The position numbers were made by a program, and so were the translations under genes. From contig NC_134106.1 of assembly GCF_040939455.1 (NCBI RefSeq), positions 76,887,001 through 76,951,000 on the forward strand: a stretch of DNA of 64,000 bases. The letters run 5' to 3'. Source of the DNA: Microcebus murinus. Lineage: Eukaryota > Chordata > Mammalia > Primates > Cheirogaleidae. The notes beneath the pieces are model-generated. The model was not told the origin of the DNA and searched no databases. It worked only from the letters and a program-made list of their open reading frames with translations. Positions 52,611 to 64,000 of this stretch are shown here, in pieces. Numbering within the stretch: the first letter of the stretch is position 1; each line of letters opens with the position of its first letter.

Positions 52611-54079
52611 CTTTTTTTCTAACTGAAAAATTTTTTTTTTATTTCAGCATATTATGGGTGCACAAATGTTTCAGTTACGTATATTGCCTTTGCCCCATCC
52701 GAGTCAGAGCTTCAAGCGTGTCCATCCCCCAGACGGTGCACACCACACCCATTAGATGTGTATATACCCATCCCCTCATCCCCGCCATGTGTCTGACACC
52801 TGATGAATATTATTACTATATGTGTACTTAAGTGTTGATCAGTTTATAGCAGTTTGATGGTGAGTACATGTGGTGCTTGTTTTTCTATTCATGGGATACT
52901 TCACTTAGTAGGATGGGTTCCAGCTCTATCCAGGATAATACAAGAGGTGCTAGTTCACCATTGTTTTTTGTGGCTGAGTAGAACTCCATGGTATACATAT
53001 AGCACATTTTATTAATGCACTCATATATTGATGGGCACTTGGGTTGTTTCCACATCTTTGCAATTGTGAATTGTGTTGCTATAAACATTCTAGTGCAGAT
53101 GTCTTTTTTATTGAATGTCTTTTGTTCTTTTAGGTAGATGCCCAGTAATGGGATTGCTGGATCAAATGGTAGATCTACTTGTATCTCTTTAAGGTATCTC
53201 CATATTGCTTTCCACAGAGGTTGTACTAGTTTTTAGTCCCACCAGCAATGTATAAGTATTCCTATCTCTCTGCATCCATGCCAGCATTTATTGTTTTGGG
53301 ACTTTTTGATAAAGGCCATTCTCACTGGAGATAAATGATGCCTCATTGTGGTTTTGATTTGCATTTCCTCTGATGATTAGAGATGTTGAGCATTTTTTCA
53401 TGTTTGTTGGCCATTAGTCTATCTTTTTTGAAAAGTTTCTGTTCATGTCCTTTGCCTACTTTTTAATAGGGCTGTTTGATTTTTTTCTTGCTGATTTTCC
53501 TGAGTTCTATATAGATTCTAGTTATCAGCCCTTTATGGATGTGTAACGTGACTATTTTCTCCCATTCTGTAGGTTGTCTGTTTGCTCTTGTGGTAGTTTC
53601 TTTGGCTGTGCAGAAGGTTTTAATTTGATCAGGTCCCATTTATTTATTTTTGTTGTTGCTGTGATTGCCTTTGGGTTCTTCTTCATAAATTCTTTGCCTA
53701 GGCCAATGTGTATAAGAGTTTTTCCAACATTTTTTTCTAGAATTCTTATACTTTCATGCCTTAGGTTTACGTCTTTTATCTACCATGAGTTGATTTTTGT
53801 GAGAGGTGAAAGGTGTGGATCTTGTTTCAGTCTTCAACATGAGGCTATCCAGTTTTCCTAGCACCATTTATTGAATAAGGATTATTTTTCCCAGCATATG
53901 TTTTTGTCTGCTTTGTCAAAGATTAGATGGCTGTATGAGGATGGTTTTATATCTGGGTTCTCATTTCTGTTCCATTGGTCTATGTCTCTGTTCTTGTGCT
54001 AATGTAATGCTGTTTTAATTACTATAGTAATCATAATGGCACTAGAGCATAGCTTGGAGTCTGGTAAATTGATGTCTCT
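52611..54079 (-). mobile_element. 5'-truncated L1, antisense, with perfect target-site duplication
   Basis: 1469-bp L1 3' end and part of ORF2 read on the minus strand (poly-T at its left edge). Flanked by an identical 16-bp duplication AGCTTTAGGAGAATCT at 52595-52610 and 54080-54095, which fixes its ends and argues for a fairly recent insertion. ORF2 frames are already broken. Confidence 0.95.
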
Positions 54080-54099
54080 AGCTTTAGGAGAATCTATGT

Positions 54100-57000
54100 G
54101 GGAGAAAGTATCCTAGCCCAGAGCCCAGTCTGAAGGAGGATTCAGTCAGCTAGAGGAGAGTAGAGACCTGGGGAGGAGGTCCCCAAGAAGGAGACCTAGG
54201 GTGGGACATGGAGGGAACCTTGGGCAAGTTGGGGAGTCCAGCCCACTTACCATGAGGATGGCAGGACTCAGAGCTGAAAGGTTCTTGGAGAGTTAACAGT
54301 GGGCCCAGGGCAGTCCCACAGGTGGATGAGCTGTGAAGACCTCTCTGGGTGCCCAAGAGGGCAAGGAGGTGGTGGGTGAGTGGGCCCCAGAGGCCTTGGG
54401 GCACTGGAGGGAGAGATGGAGCTCAGTGAGCAGCTATGAGGGTCCCCATCTGAGGGCGTGGATATGAGGTGGGACCCCTAGCCCGAGGGTGGGTGGGTAC
54501 CCTTAGGGTGGGTGCACAAGTATGAGGGAAGGAAGGGGAGGAGTATGAGGGAGAGGCAGTGGCCAGAGTGGGAGGTGGTGATCAGCCAGATGCAGTCATG
54601 TGGGGTGAGCCCCGGGTGGGGTCAGGCTGGGACTGTGCAGGTGCTGGGGAGACACCCTGTCTCTGTGTCTCTGTTTGGCTGACTCCTCCTGGAACTCTTC
54701 CTGACAGCCCCAGGCTGCACCTGTGTGTGTATACACACTGGACACTGTACACACCATCCCATGCCTGCTCTCCCTGTGGACCCAGCTGCCCCCCTCTAGT
54801 TTGGGAGTCATCTGAGGGCAGGGACAGGCTGTCATCAATTGTCCTGATGCCTGGCACGCAGAAGGAGCATGGGCTTTAGAGCATGGGCTAACTTAGAGGG
54901 TTCCTCCTTCCCGCAGCTTTAACCTGCCCATGGAATAAATACATCACTCCTGCGGGTGGTTCAGCCAGGGGCAGGCCCCCAGTAGATGCCCCTTAGAAGG
55001 GGAAAGTGGGAGTATCCCAGGTTCCAATGCACGCTGGCGAGTCCCCTCCCTCTGCCAGTCCAGCACACAGGTCCCGCCTTCCCCTCCTCAGGCTTGGGGC
55101 TGCTGCCGGAAGCCGCCTCCTTGCGCAGCCCCTGCCTTCAGCCAGCCTCCCCTCCCGAAAGTCCCACCCCGCTGCTGGGGCGGGCACTGTTTGGCCCCGG
55201 AAATGCCCTCTGCCCTCCCTGAGCACGTGGTCTGCCATTTTCCTTGAACACAGCACTTTGTGACTTTGATGTGAGCTTCAAGCGCAGCCCCCTTTCCTGT
55301 CTTCACGTCAAGGAAATAGGTTGCGTTTCAGAGAAACCCGCTGGCAAGAGCACGCCCGACACCAGGCCTTCCGGCCGGGTCCCTGCCCTGCTCGGGCCCG
55401 GCGGCTGCCACTGGGCCATCCAGGTAAGTGGCTGTCCCTGGGCCTCTTGCCTGTGTCCTGCCACCATGGCCATCCCAGGGGGTTCTGGGGCACCTAGCAG
55501 AGGGTGAATAACCCCCCAAGTGAGAAACCCGAGCAGGGTGTGCCATCCGTAGCCTGTGTGTGCGAGGAGGGTGCTGAGCCCGCAGCGGCTCTCAGGCTGG
55601 GGGACCCACGTTGGCTTCCTAAGCTCCGATTCTTCATCTAGGGCCAGCGCTCTGTTGGTGTCGGGGACCAGACACCCCGCAGGTGGCCTATCTGCCCAGA
55701 CATCATTGACACACCCCCAGGTAAGTGGTGCCCAGATGGAGCGGCGCTTGGCTGCTGTCCCAGGGTGTCCGTGTCTGGTGCGGGCCAGGACTGGGAGGCA
55801 GGAGGCCACTGGGGAGGACCGAGAGGGCAGCAGGACGGGGGCGGGTGGCGTCCAGCTGGAGAAGGAGGCGGACAGGGCCTGTGGCCACCGGGAGGGAAGC
55901 AGCTCTCCCTCCAGAGGGTCAGCCGGGCAGTGGTGTCGGGGGAACAGAGACGCCTGCCCAGTCTCGCGCCTGCTGGGCCCTGTCAGCGCTGTGTCCTGGC
56001 TCCAGCAAGCGGAGAAACCGCCAGAGACGGCAAATGTGTACTCTGGCCCCCGGGTTCTATGAATACAAGGCTCACCCAACAGGGCTGTGAACTTGAACAA
56101 CAACATGCCGATGCTTCCCGTGAGGGGCCCAGTGCAGGCTGGAGCCTCTGGTAGGCAAGTTCAGGTTCAAGGGGGGGACCTAGAGAGGTGAAGGCGCAAA
56201 GCACTCAAGTTCTGCTCAGCGCTGTGTGACCTTGGCATGTTGCTTGGCCTCTCTGAGCCTCAGTTTGTGTGTCTGTTAAATGCAGATGCAAATATTGGCA
56301 CCTAGTAGGTGCTCAGTTCCTGCCTGTTGGGTAAGAGCTGGGAAAGGTGTGTCCCAGGCAGGACAGAGTCTCAGCAGGAAGGAATGGGGGTCATGTGTCA
56401 ACAGCTCACGATGAGTTTCATTACTCTTGTCTTGGCCAAGGCAGCAAACACACAGTAGGCACTTAATAAAACCTTGCTGAGAGATTAGGGTCAGGGACTC
56501 CCAGGATGGAAGGTCCTTAGGTGCCACCTGTGAAGGTTCTCCTCCTGCTGAATCCAGAGCTTCTCTTTCCTCTTCTGTCCTCCAGCCTCACCCCTGCAGC
56601 CCTGGTGGGGACCCTGGGCAGGCAGCTGGAGGGTGTAGACGGGCACACTCTGGGGCCAGGGGACCTGGTTTCATTTTCTGGCTCTTCCACTTACCAGCTG
56701 TGTGACTTTGGGCAAGTCACTCCACCTCTCTGTGCTTCAGGTTCCCCATCTACAAATCCTCCCCCGACAGAGTTCTCATGAGGATTAAGGAGTGAATATA
56801 CCCAGGGTGCCTGGCACGTAGTGGGTGCTATGTTAGCATCTGCTATCATCCTAGTTACTATTACTAGCTCTGGGCAGACTCGGGTCTGGACTCCACCCCC
56901 CTGGGGGCTGCAGCGACTGGACCACTCCACGCTGCCCACTGCCTGCCCCACCAAGGAGCAGGGTTGAGGCAGTGGTTCTCATGCAGAGCCAGTTTTGCCT

Positions 57001-59330
57001 CCCCGGCCCCAGGGATGGCTGAGAGTGTCTGGAGATGTTCCCGGCCATGGCTCAGGGGCGTTGCTGGCGTCTAGCAGATATAGGCTGCCCAACATCCTAC
57101 AAGGCCCAGGACAGCCCATGCCGACTCCTTGTCTCTACCCAACTCTGTCCTCCCAACTCACGCCACCTTTGTCCGTCTCCCTTTAACAGTTGGAGTCTGA
57201 GACCCAGAGAGGGTGTGCTCCCTGAGGAAGCCACACAGCTACTGGAGCCCGGGCAGTGGAGGTTGGGGCTGGGGGGCTGGCCCTGCTGTGTGGGGGCGGG
57301 GGGCATTGTTCAGTCAACAAACAGACACTTAGCCTGCAGAGTTTGGGGACCTGAACCCCAACTCTCCTACAGCCCAGCTCTCTAGGCCTTGACAGTCAAA
57401 GGCAGCTCAAATTTCAGTGACACTTGGGGCAGCCCGGGGTCTGTGGGGACGTGGGAGCCCCTGGGGACCCGGCTCGGAGCCGTGGATTCTGCCCTCCGCA
57501 TGGACACTTGCTGGAGTGGTTAGTGCTGGCTGCCGGGCCACAGAGGCCTGGGTGAGAATCCTGCCTGCCGCTGGCAGGCTGCATGATTCTGAACGTGACG
57601 TTAAAGTCTCTGAGCCTCGGTTTCTCTAGCTGAGGAATGGGATGGCAGTTCTCATTGAGTGGAGTTGTGGCGAGGGTTAGATTCAACCGGCAATGCTCGT
57701 AAAAGGCCTGTACCGTCCTCAGCACAGAAGCTCTTGTGGCTGTTGTTACCCGTGTGACATGTTTATTGGGAGGAAGTTGTGGCTGCCATAGAAAACAAGA
57801 GAGCCCAGCCCCGTCTCGGGGAGCTCGGCCTGGTCAGAAACGGAGGAGCAAACAAATAGCTGCCTTCAGAGAGGACGGGGCCCTTGGGCGCGTAGTGGAG
57901 GCACCTGACCCAGGCCAGGGAGGGAGGGGTGGGAATCACGGAATGCTTCTGGGAGGAGGGGACAGTGGAGGGGCCGGAAGCTTGTGGGCAGGAGAGGGGT
58001 GTGGGCACTGCTCCGCGCAGAGGGACCAGCCTGTGCCCAGGCTCCTCCGGGTCGCCCTGTCCTCTCCCGGCATGGTTAGTGGAGAAGCCCCTGGGCCCAG
58101 CATTCACCCCTCTCCTACAGACGCCCCGTGGCCCCCATCCCTCGCAGGGCTGTCAGGTCCCAAGGGCAGCGGAGGTGTCCCCTCCCGTCACAGCAGACTG
58201 CAGCCCTTTTTAGGTAGCCCTAGCCGTGGCCTCCACACACTGTGAGCACGTATTGGGCACCTTTGTGCCTCCTGGTATAGGGAGGGGAAAAAGACAAAGC
58301 CTTCACTCTCACAGAGCTTACATTTTAGCAGAGATGAAAGTAACATGCCATCAAGTGGATACAGTATCACATTTTACATGGTGCGAAGCAGTGACCCGGG
58401 CCAGGGCGCTATTTTTATAGAGGGAGGTCGGGGAAGACCTCTTGGGGAGGCGACATTTAGGCAGAGACGTGAATGAAGTGGAGGATATTGGGGAAAGGGT
58501 GACGAGGCAGAGGGAACAGGCAGTGCAAAGGCCCTGAGGTTGCACCAGACCTGATTTGTTCAAGGGAACTGAACAAGTAACCTAAGGAGGCCCATGTGGC
58601 TGGAGGGGAGTGAGTGAGGACGGGGAGGTGACGGCCACATCATGCAAGGCCTGGAGGGCCACTCTCAGGACTTGAACTTTTACCCGGAGTGAAGCAGGAG
58701 CCCTAGAGGGCGGTGAGTAGAGAGAAGACCCTGGGCTTGGCGCTTGGCATGTCTCATCTCGTGGAATCCCTGCAATCCCCCAGTGATGGGCAGCTCTGCT
58801 GGCCCCACTTTCCAGACGAGGTCTGGCAAGCTTACTCACCGAGACCACGTGGCGGGTCCATGATCCCATGATTCGAGTCTGATCCCTGGTGTCAGGGAAA
58901 GCAGGTGAACGGCTAACTGCTGCCATTGTGGCTTAGCGGGTGCCCAGGCTGGCATTTTGCTGACAGACCAATGCTATGCTGCCACTGTGGGGGTGGGCAC
59001 GGGGTCCCACCACGGCCTGGGATTTAGGAGCAGGAAGCATGGCCTCAGGGGGGACTTGGGGTCTCGGGGGAGGACTGGCAGTTCAGAGAGAGCCAGGAGC
59101 TGGAGTGGGAGCAGGCTGGTGGTGGGTCGGTAGGAGGAGGTGCGGGCAGCGAGGGCTGGCCCTGTTCCAGCAACGCCTTGGGTGGGGACGTGCCTGGCCT
59201 GCGGCTGGGGTGTCATGCAGAGCTCGTGCTGTGTCCACCCTCCCACCAGGTGCAGGGGGTTGGCGTGACCCTCCACAGCTTGACTGCCTCAGTCTCTCCT
59301 CTGGGTTGTCACCATGGGCATTTAATGGGA
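54100..59330. other. G+C-rich intergenic region, no coding exon recognised
   Basis: No known protein matches in either strand. Contains MIR remnants (about 56205-56335, 56690-56830 and 57570-57700, all with the 'tttgggcaagtcac' or 'tgagcctc.gtttc' signature) and a MER5-like piece. Two strong splice-donor matches (CAG|GTAAGTGG) stand at 55423|55424 and 55720|55721; see findings. By human synteny this is upstream of ZAP70, perhaps including its non-coding first exon. Confidence 0.45.
56968..57125 (+). mobile_element. MER5-type hAT fragment
   Basis: 'gagtgtctggagatgttccc', 'ggcgtctagcagatataggc' and 'gcccaacatcctacaaggcc' follow the MER5 order. Confidence 0.65.
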
Positions 59331-59333
59331 GGT

Positions 59334-59667
59334 TTTTTTTTTTTTTTTTGAGACAGAGTCTCGCTTTGTTGCCCAGGCTAGAGTGAGTGCCGTGGCATCA
59401 GCCTAGCTCACAGCAACCTCAAACTCCTGGGCTCAAGCGATCCTCCTGCCTCAGCCTCCCGAGTAGATGGGCCTACAGGCATGCACCACCATGCCCGGCT
59501 AATTTTATATATATATATTATTTGGCCAATTAATTTCTTTCTATTTATAGTAGAGACGGGGTCTCGCTCTTGCTCAGGCTGGTTTTGAACTCCTGACCTT
59601 GAGCAATCCACCTGCCTCGGCCTCCCAGAGTGCTAGGATTACAGGTGTGAGCCACCGCGCCCGGCCA
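59334..59667 (-). repeat. Alu dimer, antisense (first of a tandem pair)
   Basis: Poly-T start, two antisense arms with TATATATATATTA linker and lemur-type 'taatttctttctatttatag'. Close to consensus, hence young. ATGGGAG lies on both sides. Confidence 0.93.
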
Positions 59668-59673
59668 TGGGAG

Positions 59674-60011
59674 TTTTTTTTCCTGTTTTTTGAGACAGAG
59701 TCTCACCGTGTTGCCCGGGCTGGAGTGCCGTGGAGTCAGCCTAGCTCACAGCAACCTCAAACTCCTGGACTCAAGTGATCCTCCTGCCTCAGCCTCCCAA
59801 GTAGCTGGGAGGGACTACAGGCATGTGCCACCATGCCCGGATATTTTTTTCTATATATTTTTAGTTTTCCAGCTAATATCTTTCTATTTTTTAGTAGAGA
59901 CTAGGGTCTTGCTCTTGCTCAGGCTGGTCTTGAACTCCTGACCTTGAGCGATGATCCTGCCTCAGCCCCTAGATTACTAGGATTATAGGTGTGAGCCACA
60001 GCGCCTGGCCT
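59674..60011 (-). repeat. Alu dimer, antisense (second of a tandem pair)
   Basis: Starts in the poly-T directly after the first copy; somewhat more diverged, with several small indels. Confidence 0.9.
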
Positions 60012-60929
60012 GATGGGGGCTTTTGATGGTCAGAGTTTGTTCTGGGAGCTGTAGACCATCGAGGCTCTGCTAAAATGTCTGTGGGAGTTACACAAGCTAA
60101 AGTGGGTTCTTCCATGCAGGTCTTCTCAGAGCCTTTAGTGTGCTTTCCACAGTGTTTGCAAACGTATTTGGCCCTTGACTCTTTTTTCCTTTGAAGTATG
60201 TTGTTTGAGGCCTCCAGTCTCTGTGGAACAGAAATAACTTAATGCTGCCTTTACCCAAAGGAGACCCTTGAACAGTGGAGTTCCAGGCAGATACTCTGAC
60301 CAAAGGCTTCCTCCTCTTCCTCCCAGGGCCTGTGCTGTGACAACAGGGCTGGTGTCCCTCTCTGGCCTGATCCAGCAGCTGTGAACTCTGGGAAGGCCAA
60401 GTTCAGATCTCTGAACAGGGAGCCAGGAGGAGGCTGGGGCCGGCGGGGAGCTGGAGGCCAACAGACTGAGTCAGGGCTCCTGCCTGGTCCGACCTGGGCC
60501 TGGATAGAGCCCCCTGGGGCAGCCCTGCTGGGCCGGGCCTCATGGGTGTCTCCTGTGGGGCCACAGTGTGGTCTGGAAGCAGAGGTGGGTCAGGGCTCCC
60601 ACCCCTCACTCCCCAGCCTTCCATCTTCTGCCTCCTTCTGCCCACCCTCCCTGGCCACCCCGGTGTCCCTGGCCACAGGGTCCCGGGGAACTTGGCCCAT
60701 GTTTGACTAGCGAGGAGGGTACAGAAAGGCCCAGGCGGTGGGAGCGGGAGTGGGGCTTGCTGTTGCGTGTCCTTGCTGGCAGCGAGCGTGGGGGAGGCGC
60801 CTGCCTTGGGAGCCCTCCGCCTAGGGCTGAGGTGGCCAGCTACAGCTTGCAGCCCTGCACCCGCCTGGGGCCAGCGACCACCATCTCCTCTCTGCCCTAA
60901 CCCACCTCCGGCTACCCAGGCTGCACCTG

Positions 60930-61030
60930 TGGCCACTGTGGGGCGGAGCTTCGCAAACTGTGTCGCGGAGAGTTTCCTGCCACAGCTTCCTGCCCCAGAG
61001 ACCAGCTTCACTACCTCCTCCCCTCCCAAG
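60930..61030. promoter_or_regulatory. Candidate lymphoid-type regulatory element
   Basis: Within 100 bases: TGTGGCC and ACTGTGGGG (RUNX-like), GTTTCCTGCC and CTTCCTGCC (ETS-like), and GGGCGG. This combination is seen in T-cell gene promoters. Motif-level evidence only; the link to ZAP70 is inference from recalled human gene order. Confidence 0.3.
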
Positions 61031-61114
61031 GTCCCCGGACAAGCCCCACCTGGTTGCCGGGCCCTGTACCCTGACACTTTGTGGGCGCAGCTCCATGAGT
61101 CTGCGAGGACCAAT

Positions 61115-61418
61115 GACCAGAGGCTGATCTGGGGACCTGGGGGGGGGGCAGAGGAGGGACGACCAGAGGCTGATCTGGGGACCTGGGGGGGGCAGAGGAG
61201 GGACGACCAGAGGCTGATCTGGGGACCTGGGGAGGCAGAGGAGGGATGACCAGAGGCTGATCTGGGGACCTGGGGGGGCAGAGGAGGGATGACCAGAGGC
61301 TGATCTGGGGACCTGGGGGGGCAGAGGAGGGATGACCAGAGGCTGATCTGGGGACCTGGGGGGGCAGAGGAGGGAAGACCAGAGGCTGACCTGGGGACCT
61401 GGCGGGGCAGAGGAGGGA
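61115..61418. repeat. 43-bp G-rich minisatellite, seven copies
   Basis: Units beginning GACCAGAGGCTGA start at 61115, 61161, 61205, 61248, 61291, 61334 and 61377, giving periods of 46, 44, 43, 43, 43 and 43. The differences lie mainly in the length of the G run (5 to 9 G) in the middle of each unit. Confidence 0.97.
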
Positions 61419-62184
61419 TGGGCGCTCTAAGTGGAGGGTGCCGTGTGAATGAAAGTAAGAAAGCGAATTCAAAGGAGGGCAAGTAGCACAGTGTGGCTGG
61501 AGCAGGGGACTGGGCAGTTTAGATGGAATGAGGAGGGCAGGAGGGAGCCTCAGTAGGGTCTTGAGCAAGTGGGGGGGGCCTCGGGAGGAGTTGCCTGGGA
61601 GCAGCTTGCAGACCTCAGAGCTCAGCTCATGTGGAAACAGTCTTTGGGGTTCAGCCAATCACAGATACCGTGTGAGATCTGAATCTCAGGTTGTATTAAT
61701 AGAAACAGTTGGTTGGCGGAGATCAAAAGAGGTGATGCCAGCACAGAATGACCTCAGGCGAGAGATCTGGGCTCGGGGAGAGGTGGGCGTAGCAGCATGT
61801 GTAGCCACACACAGGATGACCCAAGCAAGGGGGCAGGGGCTGGGGAAGGAGAGAGAGCGCAGGAGCAGTCAGGGAAGGAGGCAAGCCAGACGGCTTGTTA
61901 AAGACCAGGGAGATCTGCAAGGCTCCAGCAGGAGGGAGGGGTCACCAGTGTCCGTCACTCAGGGGCCCCAGCTTTGAGGAGGGCACGGAGTGCTTGCCTG
62001 TGCCCACCACGTGGCGATACCAGTGCTGGAGAGTAGCCGGGGGTGGGGGCAGACTTGGAGGCTGGATGAGAGGGTGGGCGTCAGGGGAAAGGAGTGTGAC
62101 AGCCCGTACCAACTTTCCCATTTCGGTTGTTACTTTCAGTGCCCAGTACGTCTGTACCTCCCAGCTCCTGTCCCCCCTTAATTA

Positions 62185-62640
62185 AACAAAATGAAGTGCA
62201 ATTTACATACAGTAAAATTTATACACCATTTTAGTGAAAAATTCTGATTTGACAAATGCATACAGCTGAGAAACTACCGCCTCAATCAAGTGGTATAGAT
62301 TATAGACTATTCCCCCAACCCCCTCGGACCCCTGGGCAGTCAGTCCCTCTACCCACCCCCAGGGCCACAGCCACTGATGTGATCTCCGTGCTGTGGGCTT
62401 GAGTGGGATCCCACGGCCTTTTGAGCCTGGCTTCTTTCAGTCAGCACGGTGCCTTGGCCATTCGTCCGTGTTATTGCATGTGTTAGTATTTTGTTCCGTT
62501 TTATTGCTGAGTAGTATTCCATTGTAGGTTTATCTGTTCATCTGTTGGGAAACAGTTAAGTTATAAATGTTCCTGTGTAAGCTTTGTGTGAATGTAAGTT
62601 TCCATTTCTTTAGGGTGACTAGCTAGGAGCCCTCCTGATT
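62185..62640 (-). mobile_element. L1 3'-end fragment (antisense)
   Basis: 'gtgcaatttacatacagtaa', 'aaatttatacaccattttag' and 'tgctgagtagtattccattg' mark an old L1 3' end. Confidence 0.75.
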
Positions 62641-62976
62641 CTTTTTATTTTTTTTATTTTAAATTTTTACTATTATTTTTTTGAGACAGGGTTTTTTTTC
62701 TTACTCTGTTGCCCTGGGCGAGAGTGCCGAGGTGTCACCATAGCTCAAAGCAACCTCAAACTCCTGGGCTTCAGTGATCCTCCTGCCTCAGCCTCCCGAG
62801 CAGCTGGAACTATAAACGGATGCCACTATGCTTGACTAATTTTTCTATATTTTATACAGACGGGGTCTCACTCTTGCTCAGGCTGGTCTCAAACTCCTGA
62901 CCTCAAGCAATCCTCCCACCTCGGCCTCCCAAAGTGCTAGGATTATAGGTATAAACCACTGCACCCAGCACTTCCT
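62641..62976 (-). repeat. Alu dimer, antisense, diverged
   Basis: Both antisense arms present, with many substitutions and a T/A-rich tail. Confidence 0.88.
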
Positions 62977-63607
62977 GATTTGTTTTTTAAACACTCTTAT
63001 GGACTGGTGACCTGTTTCTCAAGGTAGGGACACAAATGCAGTCCCTTATTAATCTCTGGAACATCCGCCTGTCTGTAACTGTTGGGACATCCAGAACCCC
63101 CCTCAAGCCTCGCCTTCAGAATTGATCTGGTTAAAATGTAGATTCCTCCAGCTACCCTGACACAGACCTCACCTGATTCTCATTCCAGCATCTTCCTCTC
63201 GGCCACAGCGCCCATCCTTGCATGCCCCTGGACACCCCAGCAGACGCAGCCTTTCCCACGCCACAGAAACGTTCATTATACCCCCTGCTTACATTTGCAT
63301 AACTAAAAAAGGCACTCAAAGACCCTTCCTCAAACTCAAACTTATACCCAGTGGCCTTGTTGGGCCCACCTTAGTAGAGAAATAACTAGTAACTGCTAAG
63401 GGGAGGTAATTTTTTTCAACATTATGTGAAAGCTTACAAATATACAGAAAATAGACTTAACTATACACCTATTATCCACCCCCTAGATTCTATAATTAAC
63501 ATTCTGATATATTTGTTTTATTACATATAGTTGATCATCATCATTTGTGGATTTTGTATTTGGAAATTCACCTACTTGCTAGAATTTACTTGTTCTTTTG
63601 GTTGTTG

Positions 63608-63941
63608 TTTATTTTTCTTTTGAGACAGTCTCACTCTCTTGCCTGGGCTAGAGTGCTGTGGCATCAGCCTAGCTCATGGCAACCTCAAACTCCTGGGCTC
63701 AACTGATCCTCCTATCTCAGCCTCCTGCGTAGCTGAGAGTACAGGCTCGAGCCACAGTGCCGGCTAATTTTTTGTTTCTATTTTTAGTTACCTGGCTATT
63801 TTTTTTTTCTTTCTATTTTTAACAGACACAGGGTGTTGCTCTTGCTCAGGCTGGTCTTGAACTCTTGAGCTCAAGCAATCCACCTGCCTCGGCCTCCCAG
63901 AGTGCTGGGGTTACAGGCGTGAGCCACCGTGCCTGGCGATT
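63608..63941 (-). repeat. Alu dimer, antisense
   Basis: Two antisense arms from 'ttttcttttgagacagtctc' to 'gagccaccgtgcctgg'. Confidence 0.9.
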
Positions 63942-64000
63942 GCTAGAATTTATTCGTAACTCCAAAACTCATAAGGGGCTTTTGCCATCATTCACAGACA

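Noticed and set aside
55303..56106. 267-codon open frame on the minus strand
   Set aside because: Stop codons are rare here because the sequence is G+C-rich. The composition is low-information and no domain is recognisable.
60403..61482. 359-codon open frame on the minus strand with Pro/Ser-rich repeats
   Set aside because: It runs through the 43-bp minisatellite; the period is not a multiple of three, so the same repeat is read in rotating frames. No start context, splice structure or known protein supports it.
48300..64000. ZAP70 coding exons
   Set aside because: No segment matches the SH2 or kinase sequence of the family on either strand. Only non-coding upstream parts could be present.

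Overview
The window is nuclear DNA from a primate, most likely a strepsirrhine (lemur-type). The basis is the interspersed repeats: many dimeric Alu elements carry a strepsirrhine-looking middle linker (AAATTAATTGGCCAACTAA followed by TATATA) and tails ending in ACTCTGTCTCAAAA. Genes are split by GT-AG (and two GC-AG) introns, with one CpG-island promoter. Species assignment is inference.

Layout. (1) 1-3160: 3' flank and 3' UTR side of ACTR1B, with a (GT)n tract at 2944-2988. (2) 3161-10315, minus strand: complete ACTR1B (beta-centractin, dynactin Arp1 filament), 11 coding exons, 376 codons plus stop, every exon junction closing in frame. (3) About 10010-10770: CpG-island promoter of ACTR1B. 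(4) 10771-17640: repeat-rich spacer with a MaLR-like LTR carrying a Tigger2-like transposon that in turn carries an Alu. (5) 17644-48025, plus strand: the ortholog of human C2orf92, a small single-pass membrane protein of unknown function. I assemble ten coding exons giving 318 residues (292 if exon 7 is skipped), then a polyadenylation signal at 48293. (6) 48300-64000: no coding exon found; MIR, MER5, hAT-like, L1 and Alu copies, an inverted duplication, and a 43-bp minisatellite. In human the next gene in this direction is ZAP70 (recalled synteny COX5B-ACTR1B-C2orf92-ZAP70); none of its coding exons is here, but its 5' non-coding part could be.

The most interesting structure is in C2orf92. 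A block of about 5.5 kb holding exons 2 and 3 (about 19000-24540) is tandemly duplicated as a block holding exons 4 and 5 (about 25140-34530, swollen by L1 and Alu insertions), so the protein carries two copies of a DEILLQV...VPY...PFD...TR module. Both copies of the module exon end at a GC splice donor, and reading through instead to the nearby GT gives stop codons. Inside the duplicated blocks a segment of about 1.1 kb is far more similar than its surroundings, suggesting later gene conversion. All positions were read by eye; exon lengths and phases were checked for arithmetic consistency, but no alignment or database search was run.
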